In this document: positions 16,813 through 24,168 of the stretch, one piece after another
Layout of the letters: every line of letters starts with the position of its first letter
Position numbering within the stretch: position 1 is the first letter of the stretch
NCBI RefSeq assembly: GCF_001186155.3
Contig: NZ_CP016540.2
Coordinates: 620,001-684,000, forward strand
Source: Planococcus versutus
GTDB taxonomy: Bacteria; Bacillota; Bacilli; Bacillales_A; Planococcaceae
DNA length: 64,000 nucleotides
Direction: 5' to 3'
Program-made: the position numbers and the translations under genes
The notes under the pieces: generated by a model
Databases searched by the model: none
Told to the model about the DNA's origin: nothing
Seen by the model: only the letters and a program-made list of their open reading frames with translations

Positions 16813-17598
16813 GTGACACATGAATATTTGATAGTTGAAACTGAAAATAACGTCATGACGATTACATTAAATAGAACAGATGCAGGAAACGCAATTAATA
16901 TACCATTTGCTAAAGAGTTATTTGAAGCTGCGTTATCAGCTACTCATGATTCTGAAGTGGATGTTGTAGTCATTCAGGGGAGTGGAAAAGCCTTTTCATT
17001 TGGAGGTGATTTGAAGAGCTTTAGTGATGCAGGAGATAAAATTGATTCCAGTTTAAAAGAAGTTACAACGTATCTTCATAATGCAACTAGTTTGTTAGCA
17101 AGAATGAAGAAAGTCGTTATTGCATCAGTCAATGGTACTGCTGCAGGAGCAGGATTGAGTTTACTTTGTGCATGTGATCTTGTTATTTCAAGTGATAAGG
17201 CGAAATTCACATCGGCTTATACAAATGTCGGATTAACGCCGGACGGCTCCTGCACATACTTCCTACCACGTCTTATCGGCCTTAGAAAAACACAGGAACT
17301 TCTGTATACAAACCGAGTATTATCTGCGCAAGAAGCAGCTGACTGGGGAATAGTCACGCAAGTAGTGGCGGCAAATGAATTACAGCAAAAAACAAAAGAG
17401 CTAGCAGACAAAATCGCAAACGGATCTACATCAGCGAATGGAACGACGAAGAAGTTGCTAAGCAGTAGCTTCTTAGATCGATTGGATTCACACATGGCAT
17501 TAGAATCTGATTCAATTTCCGATATGACCGTAACAGCTGATGGTAAGGAAGGGATTGCAGCATTTTTAGAAAAAAGACGTCCTAACTTTTCTAATTGA
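16813..17598 (+). CDS. Enoyl-CoA hydratase/isomerase family protein
   Basis: 261 residues from the GTG at 16813, chosen because AAGGGGTGG lies about 7 nt upstream; an in-frame start 33 nt earlier lacks such a site. The crotonase fold is clear: GSGKAFSFGGDLKSF (oxyanion loop), ASVNGTAAGAGLSLLCACDL (second oxyanion Gly), VGLTPDGSCTYFLPRLIG and a helical tail. Both Glu residues that normally activate water in hydratases are replaced (Ser in the GLSLLCACDL helix, Tyr/Asn in FTSAYTNVG). PDG carries an Asp as in PaaG-type isomerases, so an isomerase or lyase role is more likely than simple hydration. It is the last gene of the operon. Confidence 0.8.
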   Translation: MTHEYLIVETENNVMTITLNRTDAGNAINIPFAKELFEAALSATHDSEVDVVVIQGSGKAFSFGGDLKSFSDAGDKIDSSLKEVTTYLHNATSLLARMKKVVIASVNGTAAGAGLSLLCACDLVISSDKAKFTSAYTNVGLTPDGSCTYFLPRLIGLRKTQELLYTNRVLSAQEAADWGIVTQVVAANELQQKTKELADKIANGSTSANGTTKKLLSSSFLDRLDSHMALESDSISDMTVTADGKEGIAAFLEKRRPNFSN

Positions 17599-17667
17599 AG
17601 ACAAATAACTTAGTAAGAGAAACAGTTACTTCATATTGAATCCATTTTATAACTCTGATACTTAAAT

Positions 17668-17824
17668 AGTTTCCCGTGTAAAAAAATATTCTAAACGATT
17701 CTGACAATACATGACAATTTATATTCCATACATTGACACGCCTGCTACATCAACATCGCGGGTGTGTTTTTTCATTTTACTCATCTCTATAAATTGTATG
17801 GGAATTTTGCGGAACACAGGGAAC
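17668..17824 (+). repeat. R element copy 7 (ACACAGGG-type ends)
   Basis: Left end AGTTTCCCGTGTAAAAAAAT, ATTCTAAACGATTCTGACAATACATG, hairpin GACACGCCTGC...GCGGGTGTG, T-run, TATAAATTGTATGGG, right end GCGGAACACAGGGAAC. It starts about 70 nt after the enoyl-CoA hydratase stop. Confidence 0.85.
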
Positions 17825-17828
17825 AATT

Positions 17829-17956
17829 GGGAAGTGCTGGAGATTTTTCAGGAGCTGGGAGACCAGGAAGCGGTCGAAGCATTCTTTGCGCGGCACCATG
17901 GCTATTCAGCAATCCGTAAGGCGCAGATTCACCAGACACTGGATGCCGGTGAATTG
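17829..17956 (+). pseudogene. Fragment of a SWIM-domain protein gene
   Basis: The frame reads EVLEIFQELGDQEAVEAFFA, then RHHGYSAIRKAQIHQTLDAG and ELNK. This parallels QQAIESFYIEHRGYPEVRKA, then QILQALNAGEFEK, in the SWIM gene at 29220-30871. Only about 43 codons survive, framed on both sides by R elements (copies 7 and 8). It is more diverged and more GC-rich than the resident gene, so it comes from a paralogue or older copy. Confidence 0.75.
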
Positions 17957-17958
17957 AA

Positions 17959-18128
17959 TAAATCGCGTCCCAGGTAAAGAAACAATTCTAAACGATATTG
18001 ACAATACACTTCAATTTATACTGTATACATAGCAACAACGTCTACATTAACATTTCGGCTATGGTTTTTTCTTTTTATTAATCCGTATAAATTGTTGGGA
18101 AATTGTATGGTTCCTAGGGAAGCGAATT
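17959..18128 (+). repeat. R element copy 8
   Basis: Left end AAATCGCGTCCCAGGTAAAG, right end CCTAGGGAAGCGAATT. From TTGACAATACACTTC onward it differs from copy 6 at only a few positions over about 130 bp, so the two share a recent source. Confidence 0.9.
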
Positions 18129-18220
18129 AATGAAATTGCTGATTATTTTGACTACTGTACATAAACTGCTATTCTAGATTCAGAGGGTATGCTAATAAGC
18201 CCTAAAGAGGAGGAATCGGA

Positions 18221-18991
18221 ATGACAAATTTTCAAGGGAAAGTAGCGATTGTAACAGGAGGGGCATCCGGAATCGGATCTGCGATTACGCACCGTTTGCT
18301 GGAAGCGGGAGTAAAGGTGGCCGTGGCTGATTTAAATGAAGCGAAACTGAAGGAAATGGAAGACGCAAATGCCGGCAATTTGATCGGCGTCGTAGCTAAT
18401 GTCACCAAAGAAGCTGATATTGAAGCATTGGTAAAGAAAACAGTGGAAGCTTTTGGTAGCCTCGACTTTGCGTTTAATGTGGCCGGAGCTTCAAAAGCTG
18501 GAGCAATCACCGAGCAAAGTGAAGAAGACTGGGACTTTACAGTAGATTTATGCTTGAAAAGTGTCTTTCTTTCAGTAAAACATGAAGCCAAATACATGAA
18601 AGAGCATGGCGGCGGAGCAATCGTCAATATCGCATCATTAAACGCACATGTGCCGATGTTTTACGGAGCGGCTTATTCTTCTGCAAAAGCGGGCGTGGAA
18701 ATGCTGACGAAAAATGCAGCACTCGAACTTGCACAGCACCAAATTCGGGTCAATGCCATTCTCCCAGGACTGATCTCAACACCGCTGACAAGTGATTTGA
18801 CGAAAGTGGAAGCGATTAATGATGCTTACATGGACCGCATACCGATGCGCCGCGCGGGGGAAGCGGATGAAATGGCCGGTCCGGCACTGTTCCTGGTCAG
18901 TGAAGACGCCTCTTATGTGAACGGCGCAAGTCTATTGGTTGACGGGGCGTGGGCTGTTTCTGGTTACCCGGATCTGAGTAAGTTTATGTAA
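18221..18991 (+). CDS. Short-chain dehydrogenase/reductase
   Basis: 256 residues of the classical SDR fold. The cofactor motif TGGASGIGSA is at residues 12-21, VADLN marks the end of beta 2, NVAGAS replaces the usual NNAG, the catalytic Ser is in VNIASLN and the YxxxK pair is in AAYSSAKAG. The C-terminal VNAILPGLISTPLT and DEMAGPALFLVSEDASYVNG are typical of the FabG/glucose-dehydrogenase group. It oxidises or reduces an unknown alcohol/ketone with NAD(P). AGAGGAGGAAT precedes the ATG. The gene is monocistronic, flanked by R elements on both sides. Confidence 0.85.
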   Translation: MTNFQGKVAIVTGGASGIGSAITHRLLEAGVKVAVADLNEAKLKEMEDANAGNLIGVVANVTKEADIEALVKKTVEAFGSLDFAFNVAGASKAGAITEQSEEDWDFTVDLCLKSVFLSVKHEAKYMKEHGGGAIVNIASLNAHVPMFYGAAYSSAKAGVEMLTKNAALELAQHQIRVNAILPGLISTPLTSDLTKVEAINDAYMDRIPMRRAGEADEMAGPALFLVSEDASYVNGASLLVDGAWAVSGYPDLSKFM

Positions 18992-19019
18992 AGCCATCAT
19001 CAGCATTCTGAGAAATGGT

Positions 19020-19188
19020 TAAAATCACGTTCCTGGGAAACAAACAAATCTAAACGATTTTGACAATACACTACAATTTACATTTTATGCATGGCCACGC
19101 CATATAACGTAGCATTCCGGAAGTGGTTTTTTCTTGTTATTCATCCGTATAAATTGTGTGGGAATTGTGTTGCTCTCTGGGAAGCAAA
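19020..19188 (+). repeat. R element copy 9
   Basis: Left end AAATCACGTTCCTGGGAAAC, TCTAAACGATTTTGACAATACAC, hairpin GGCCACGCCATA...CCGGAAGTGG, T-run, CCGTATAAATTGTGTGGG, right end GCTCTCTGGGAAGCAAA. It begins 28 nt after the SDR stop. Confidence 0.85.
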
Positions 19189-19199
19189 GCTCAAAATAT

Positions 19200-19263
19200 A
19201 AAACACCCCGACCGTGAGTCTCTGATTTACCAGACTTTCTCACAGGTTAGGGTGTTTTTTTTT
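19200..19263 (+). terminator. Rho-independent terminator
   Basis: AAACACCCCGACC pairs with GGTTAGGGTGTTT around a second small hairpin (GTGAGTCTC...), followed by eight or more T. It sits just after R element copy 9 and probably belonged to a lost gene. Confidence 0.65.
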
Positions 19264-19394
19264 ATACATTTTTCACTCCATTTTGTTATACATTTTTGAC
19301 ACAGGGAACATTTGGGGACTGCTGGAAATCGAACTTTAATTCACTGCGGCTTTCTTTAAAAGCCTTTTAATCTCTCCCAATTTAATCTTGTTCC

Positions 19395-19590
19395 TCAAAA
19401 TCTCCTGACAAATACTTCCTAATAATGCTGAACTGAAAAGAAAGAAAACGCTTGGAACGAGCATGAAATGGAGGACATGATGTCCTACTGACTTGAGCAT
19501 TCCAAAGCGTTTGCTCGGCTGCACCAGAAGTTCCATCAATTCAACCCGTTAAAAGTGTTACGGGTGAATCAGTTTAAAATGGGACGAAGA
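19395..19590 (+). pseudogene. Fragment of a PD-(D/E)XK-type nuclease gene, copy A
   Basis: The frame LEHSKAFARLHQKFH, then QFNPLKVLRVNQFKMG, matches LEHSKEFTRLHQKFNPFKVF, then LVDQFEICHSN, at 38930-39135, and the upstream non-coding part (CTGACAAA, GAAAAGAAAGAAAACGCT) also matches. Frame breaks and stops lie before the matching part. It ends at a partial R element. The name follows from the longer copy at 38.9 kb. Confidence 0.6.
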
Positions 19591-19599
19591 TGATGAGAG

Positions 19600-19703
19600 T
19601 TTCCATGCCCGCATGCCGCATCAATATTTCGGTCCTGGTTTTTTTATTATATTCAACTATATAAATTGTTTGGGAATTGCGTCGCTCCTAGGGAAGCGGA
19701 ATT
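19600..19703 (+). repeat. R element copy 10, right part only
   Basis: Hairpin region CCATGCCCGCATGCCGCATC...TTTCGG, long T-run, CTATATAAATTGTTTGGGAATTG and right end GCTCCTAGGGAAGCGGAATT. The left third is absent. Confidence 0.7.
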
Positions 19704-19838
19704 AATAACGAGCTTGCCGTCAGGAAAACGCACCTGGTGCACTGGATCTTCTTCCCGCAACCGGGTATAAGTCGAGTATAGATTCTTTGTGAATTCCAGT
19801 GTGAACAATTCCATTTCATCAGCGTCATGGAAAGCCAT
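19704..19838 (-). pseudogene. Cytochrome P450, N-terminal remnant
   Basis: From an ATG at 19838 with AAAGGAGTCG upstream, the minus strand reads FTLEFTKNLYSTYTRLREED, then PVHQVRFPDGKLV. The pattern YxxLREEDPVHxVxxPDG is the usual beginning of bacterial P450s. After 45 codons the frame runs into the end of R element copy 10, so the rest of the gene is lost. Its start and promoter region remain and face the FadR-like regulator, whose operator boxes lie between the two genes. Confidence 0.65.
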
Positions 19839-19940
19839 TTAAACGACTCCTTTCCAGTTTATACCCTGAGCAGGATTGGACTTTCTTGTTCAATCCGTTT
19901 ATTTTTCAGAAAGTTCTTGCAATAATTTATTGATATATTT

Positions 19941-19980
19941 AAACTGGTATTACCAGATGGATTATTGGTAATACCAGTTT
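19941..19980. promoter_or_regulatory. Double FadR/GntR-type operator
   Basis: A perfect 14-bp inverted repeat, AAACTGGTATTACC (19941-19954) and GGTAATACCAGTTT (19967-19980). Each arm contains its own 11-bp palindrome, TGGTATTACCA and TGGTAATACCA, matching the TGGTNNNACCA layout of GntR/FadR sites. Centres are 21 bp apart, two helical turns, so two dimers would bind the same face. It lies between the P450 remnant and the regulator gene. Confidence 0.75.
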
Positions 19981-19992
19981 AGAGGTGGAAGT

Positions 19993-20685
19993 GTGAAAGC
20001 GACCGATCGAATAGAAAAGATATTCATACAAAAAGTGTTGAAAGGGGAATTGCCGCCGCAGTCATTGCTTTCATCCGAACGGGAGCTGGCTTTGGATTTC
20101 GAAGTTGGCAGACCCGTAATCCGGGAAGTGATGCAGCGCCTGGAAAGGGACGGTTGGCTGACAATCCGCAGCGGCAAGCGAGCAGTGGTCAATGATTACT
20201 GGGAACAAGGCAATTTAATGACCTTGAATCATTTGCTGACAGATGAAGAACATATACAGGAAGAATTTATTGTTTACTTGATGGAACTGAGAAAAAACCT
20301 TGCTCCTGCATATACAAAAGATGCAGTGAATCACAAAGCTTTAACGGTGGCTTCGTTATTGAGTGAAAGTGAAAATATTGCCGATGAGCCGCAGGGTTTT
20401 GCCGAATATGACTGGCATCTTCAAAAAGGGCTGGCGGCCGCTTCGCCAAATCCGATTTACTTATTGATGTTAAACAGTTTTCAGCAGCTTTACATCAAAA
20501 CGGCTGTCCATTATTTTCAAGATGGACAGTCTCGTCAAGCGACCAGAAAATATTACCGCGATTTGATGGAAACTGCGATGGCGAAAGACGGTAATTGGGC
20601 GGAAATCCTGGTGAAAAAAGAAATGGAAGACAGCATCAAAAGGTGGAAACAGCAATTGACTACGAAGAAAAAAGGAGAAGATTAA
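19993..20685 (+). CDS. FadR-like GntR-family regulator
   Basis: 230 residues from a GTG start with AGAGGTGGAAG upstream. The winged helix reads LLSSERELALDFEVGRPVIR, then EVMQRLERDGWLTIRSGK and VNDYWEQGNLMTLNHLL. The GWLTIxxGKxxxVNxxW stretch is characteristic of the FadR (fatty acyl-CoA responsive) group rather than FCD regulators. The C-terminal 150 residues are helical and would bind the effector, probably an acyl-CoA (inference from family). It lies 1 nt upstream of a fatty acid hydroxylase gene and next to a P450 scar, so its task is likely control of lipid hydroxylation. Confidence 0.8.
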   Translation: MKATDRIEKIFIQKVLKGELPPQSLLSSERELALDFEVGRPVIREVMQRLERDGWLTIRSGKRAVVNDYWEQGNLMTLNHLLTDEEHIQEEFIVYLMELRKNLAPAYTKDAVNHKALTVASLLSESENIADEPQGFAEYDWHLQKGLAAASPNPIYLLMLNSFQQLYIKTAVHYFQDGQSRQATRKYYRDLMETAMAKDGNWAEILVKKEMEDSIKRWKQQLTTKKKGED

Positions 20686-20686
20686 C

Positions 20687-21298
20687 ATGAAAAAAATCTA
20701 CAAAGAATTCTTTTTGTTTCCGGATATCGCTGTTCTTCTGGTTATTCTCGCTGCCAGTATCTGCGTTCAGGTGTGGCACGGCTTGACTCTGCCGGCAATC
20801 GGCTTATTCGCTTTCGGTATGCTGGTCTTCATGTTCAGTGAATATTTGTCGCATCGGTTTTTCTTCCATTTAAAAGCGCCGAAAAACTCTTTTTTTCTGA
20901 AATTATTAAAGCGCTTACATTATGACCACCACAAAGATCCGAATAATCTGCACCTGCTGTTTTTGCCATTATGGTACAGCCTTCCTCAAATTTTGCTCAT
21001 CTCTTTGGTTTTTTATCTGGTATCCGGGAGCTTTTGGCTCACCCTGGCTTTTGCGGCAGGATTAAAAACGATGCTTCTGCTGTATGAATGGAAGCATTAC
21101 GTGGCGCACCGGCCAATAAAACCGAAAACCAAATTCGGCAAAAATGTGAAGAAATTGCATATTCTCCACCATTTTAAAAATGAAAATTATTGGTATGGCG
21201 TCTCAACGCCCTTTGTGGATGTCTTGTTCGGAACGTTGAAAGATGAAAAAGATGTGGAAACGAGCCGAACGGTAAAAGATCTGGAAAAACGGCTGTAG
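20687..21298 (+). CDS. Fatty acid hydroxylase/sterol desaturase superfamily membrane protein
   Basis: 203 residues with about four membrane segments. The di-iron His clusters are visible: SHRFFFH, HYDHHKD, HYVAHRP and LHILHHF. Such enzymes hydroxylate or desaturate fatty acyl chains or carotenoid-type lipids using O2. The ATG follows the regulator's stop by one base with GGAGAAG upstream, so the two are co-transcribed and translationally coupled. The exact lipid substrate is unknown. An R element starts 34 nt after the stop. Confidence 0.8.
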   Translation: MKKIYKEFFLFPDIAVLLVILAASICVQVWHGLTLPAIGLFAFGMLVFMFSEYLSHRFFFHLKAPKNSFFLKLLKRLHYDHHKDPNNLHLLFLPLWYSLPQILLISLVFYLVSGSFWLTLAFAAGLKTMLLLYEWKHYVAHRPIKPKTKFGKNVKKLHILHHFKNENYWYGVSTPFVDVLFGTLKDEKDVETSRTVKDLEKRL

Positions 21299-21332
21299 AT
21301 GAAAGTTTGCGTTTTGCTGTTGGTACTATTTA

Positions 21333-21492
21333 AAAAATCGCGCCCCTGTGTAAGAAACAATTCTAAAAGATTCTGACAATCCATACTTCATACAAAGTCA
21401 CACCTGCAGCAACATCGCGGGTGCGGCTTTTCCAGTTTATTCATTTCCTCATCCAATAAACGCTTGTGTAAACAGGACCAAAACAGGGAACT
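21333..21492 (+). repeat. R element copy 11
   Basis: Left end AAAATCGCGCCCCTGTGTAAG, ATTCTAAAAGATTCTGACAAT, hairpin TCACACCTGCAG...CGCGGGTGCGG, right end near AACAGGACCAAAACAGGGAAC. The left half has a deletion between the GACAAT block and the hairpin. Confidence 0.75.
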
Positions 21493-21544
21493 CTTATATC
21501 AATAGGTTAATCACCTGACTTGATCAGAAAAGGAGCAGTTCACC

Positions 21545-23815
21545 ATGGCAGAAAAAAGAGATGAAATCATCCTGAGAGGGTTGCAGGAAAACAATTTGAA
21601 GAATGTCGATTTGAATATCCCGAAAGAAAAGATAAATGTGTTTACCGGCCTGTCGGGTTCAGGTAAAAGCTCGGTTGTCTTTGATACGTTAGCGACAGAA
21701 AGCAGAAGGCAAATGACGCTGAACTACCCGCTGTATATCCGGCACCAGATGCCGAGGTACGAGCGGCCGCATGCCGACTTGATGCAGCATTTAAGTCCGG
21801 TGGTCGTTGTCGAACAGAAACCGGTAAGAGGAAATTCGCGTTCGACTGTCGGCACTTATATGGATATCGATCCGTTGATCCGCTTGCTGTTTTCGAGGAT
21901 CGGCAGCCCGCCGATCGGCTCAGCCGCCGAGTTTTCGAGTGACAGTTCTTTCGGCAAATGTCCGGAGTGCAGTGGGCTCGGCGAAATTATTGCGCCGGAT
22001 GTTCACAAACTCATCGATCATACAAAGTCGCTTCGGGAGTCTGCGGTGAGATTCAGACCGCTCGCGCCGCCCGGCTGGCAAGGCAGATGGATGGTGGACG
22101 GTGGATTGTTTGATCCCGATCTTCCCATCAAGGATTACACGGAAGAAAAATACAATCTTCTGGTCTATGGTCCGCGGGAAGGCGAGCGGGCATTTAGCAC
22201 TTACTACTACAAAGTAGGTAATCGGGACATCGAATGGGACGGCATCCTTCCCCGGTTTATTCGCTTGTACATTAACCGCGACCTCTCGAAACTGAAAATA
22301 ACGTCACAAGACGATGTGCTGGCGGTGACGGCACGTACACCGTGTCCGACCTGCGAAGGATCTGGGTTGAATCCAAAAGTGCTGGAAAGCAAAATCAACG
22401 GATTGAATATCGCGCAATACGACCGGCTTGAAATGACGGATTTGCTGGGTGAACTGGCAAAAATAAACGATCCGGTTGGTACATCGATTGCGCAGCAGGT
22501 GTTACCGGGTGTCAAGCAGCTGGTTGATTTGGGACTTGGTTATTTGTGTCTGGCGCGAAAAGTGGGCACTTTGTCTGGAGGGGAAGCGCAGCGCGTGAAA
22601 ATTGCGCGCCATCTGGGCAGTAGCCTGAACAACATCACGTATATATTCGACGAACCAAGTGCGGGTCTGCACCCGGAAGAAATCGAGAAGCTGACGCACA
22701 TGCTGAAAAGTTTGAGAGACAATTACAATACCGTCGTCGTCATCGAACACAATTTGGCCGTCATCCAAACAGCGGATGAAATTATCGAAATGGGTCCGGG
22801 CGCAGGTGTGACCGGCGGTCGAGTGGTTTATCAGGGAGCGCAGGAAGGCTTGCAGAAAGCATCTGCGATCACCGATTTGAACCATAAAGTCGCTGTCAAT
22901 AAAAACCCGCGACAGACAAAAAATAGTTTTTCGATTAACAATGCGTTTGCTAATAACTTAAAAAATGTAAGTGTGGAAATCCCAAAAAACGTGCTGGTTT
23001 CCGTATGCGGTGTGTCGGGTTCCGGGAAGAGTTCGTTAATGTTCGACGCCTTTACTGAGAATTATTCCGAAACCATTTCGGTGAGGCAAAGCAGTATTGG
23101 AACTTCAAGCCGTTCGACACTCGCGACCTATATGGGAATCATGGATGACATTCGTTCGATTCTTGCCAAAGAAACAGGGCAGCCTGTGGGCTTGTTCAGC
23201 TTTAATTCAATAGGAGCCTGTCCTGTTTGTGAAGGAAAAGGCGTCACCACGCCGGACGTGGCATTCGCAGATCCCGTTACCGTTACTTGCGAAGCATGCA
23301 AAGGAACACGCTATTCCGATGAGGCACTGTCGTACCGCTATTTAGGAAAAAATATTGTAGAGATTTTAGAACTGTCGATTGACGAAACCAATCACTATTT
23401 AAAAATGCCGAAAATCGTTAAAAAAGTGGATACTTTAAAAGATGTCGGTTTGGGCTACCTAACACTAGGCCAAACGACCAGTTCCTTGAGCGGCGGCGAA
23501 GTGCAGCGGCTTAAACTCGCCAGTCACCTGAAAAAAGAAGGCCAGATTTACTTGCTCGATGAACCCTCATTGGGGCTGCATACAAAAGACAATGCCCATC
23601 TATTAGTTGTATTCCAGGGGCTCGTTGACAGAGGGAATTCCGTTATCCTCATCGAGCACAATCTGGACTTTATCGCGGCAAGCGACTGGGTCATCGAAAT
23701 GGGTCCAGGTGGCGGTAAAAGAGGAGGAGAAATCCTATTTGAGGGAACACCGGAAGCGATGCTTGAGTCGGATACGGTGACAGCGAAGTGGCTGAGAAAA
23801 GATGCGGAGAGATGA
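21545..23815 (+). CDS. Short UvrA-like ABC ATPase (UvrA paralogue)
   Basis: 756 residues with two ABC cassettes arranged as in UvrA. Walker A sites are GLSGSGKSSVVFDT near residue 38 and GVSGSGKSSLMFDA near 495; signatures are LSGGEAQRVKIA and LSGGEVQRLKLA; Walker B regions are FDEPSAGLHPEE and LDEPSLGLHTKD. Zinc-type pairs CPECSGLG, CPTCEGSG, CPVCEGKG and CEACKGTRY are kept. True UvrA has about 940-950 residues, so nearly 200 are missing, most likely in the UvrB-interaction and insertion regions. It therefore probably does not drive excision repair. Related short paralogues confer resistance to DNA-binding drugs, a role that is inference here. AAGGAGCAG precedes the ATG. Confidence 0.8.
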   Translation: MAEKRDEIILRGLQENNLKNVDLNIPKEKINVFTGLSGSGKSSVVFDTLATESRRQMTLNYPLYIRHQMPRYERPHADLMQHLSPVVVVEQKPVRGNSRSTVGTYMDIDPLIRLLFSRIGSPPIGSAAEFSSDSSFGKCPECSGLGEIIAPDVHKLIDHTKSLRESAVRFRPLAPPGWQGRWMVDGGLFDPDLPIKDYTEEKYNLLVYGPREGERAFSTYYYKVGNRDIEWDGILPRFIRLYINRDLSKLKITSQDDVLAVTARTPCPTCEGSGLNPKVLESKINGLNIAQYDRLEMTDLLGELAKINDPVGTSIAQQVLPGVKQLVDLGLGYLCLARKVGTLSGGEAQRVKIARHLGSSLNNITYIFDEPSAGLHPEEIEKLTHMLKSLRDNYNTVVVIEHNLAVIQTADEIIEMGPGAGVTGGRVVYQGAQEGLQKASAITDLNHKVAVNKNPRQTKNSFSINNAFANNLKNVSVEIPKNVLVSVCGVSGSGKSSLMFDAFTENYSETISVRQSSIGTSSRSTLATYMGIMDDIRSILAKETGQPVGLFSFNSIGACPVCEGKGVTTPDVAFADPVTVTCEACKGTRYSDEALSYRYLGKNIVEILELSIDETNHYLKMPKIVKKVDTLKDVGLGYLTLGQTTSSLSGGEVQRLKLASHLKKEGQIYLLDEPSLGLHTKDNAHLLVVFQGLVDRGNSVILIEHNLDFIAASDWVIEMGPGGGKRGGEILFEGTPEAMLESDTVTAKWLRKDAER

Positions 23816-23840
23816 AAAAATTTTCTGTGTGAGGCGGTAT

Positions 23841-23988
23841 AAAATCGCGCTCCTGTGAAGAAAACAATACACGACAATTTGTTTATACATTGCTGCACCT
23901 ATCACATGAAAAATAGGGGTGCAGCTTTTTGATTTTATTCCCCTCTATAAACTTGTGAGAATTATGCGGAACACATCGAACACAACAT
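23841..23988 (+). repeat. R element copy 12
   Basis: Left end AAAATCGCGCTCCTGTGAAG, a shortened block ACAATACACGACAATTTG, hairpin GCTGCACCTA...TAGGGGTGCAGC, T-run, CTATAAACTTGTGAG, right end GCGGAACACATCG. It begins 25 nt after the UvrA-like stop and is followed by the second copy of the 114-bp repeat. Confidence 0.8.
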
Positions 23989-23993
23989 ACTGA

Positions 23994-24107
23994 AAATGCT
24001 TCATTTATGCTAAATAAATCGGTTTGTTGGAGTGGTTTTAAGGGAAAGTTGGTATATAAGGGAGTTTTTAGCCATAATATGCAATCCTTAACCGATTTTT
24101 GGTAATT
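23994..24107 (+). repeat. 114-bp companion repeat, copy B
   Basis: Near-identical to 2356-2469, in the same orientation and the same position relative to an R element. It ends about 60 nt upstream of the sugar dehydrogenase gene. Confidence 0.85.
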
Positions 24108-24168
24108 GGCTTCTGGTAACTGAATCTACTAGTGATTCAGTTAAAAAATTTAAAAAAAGGGAGGAAAA

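Noticed and set aside
21545..23815. Genuine UvrA of excision repair
   Set aside because: It is too short by about 190 residues and lacks uvrB/uvrC context.
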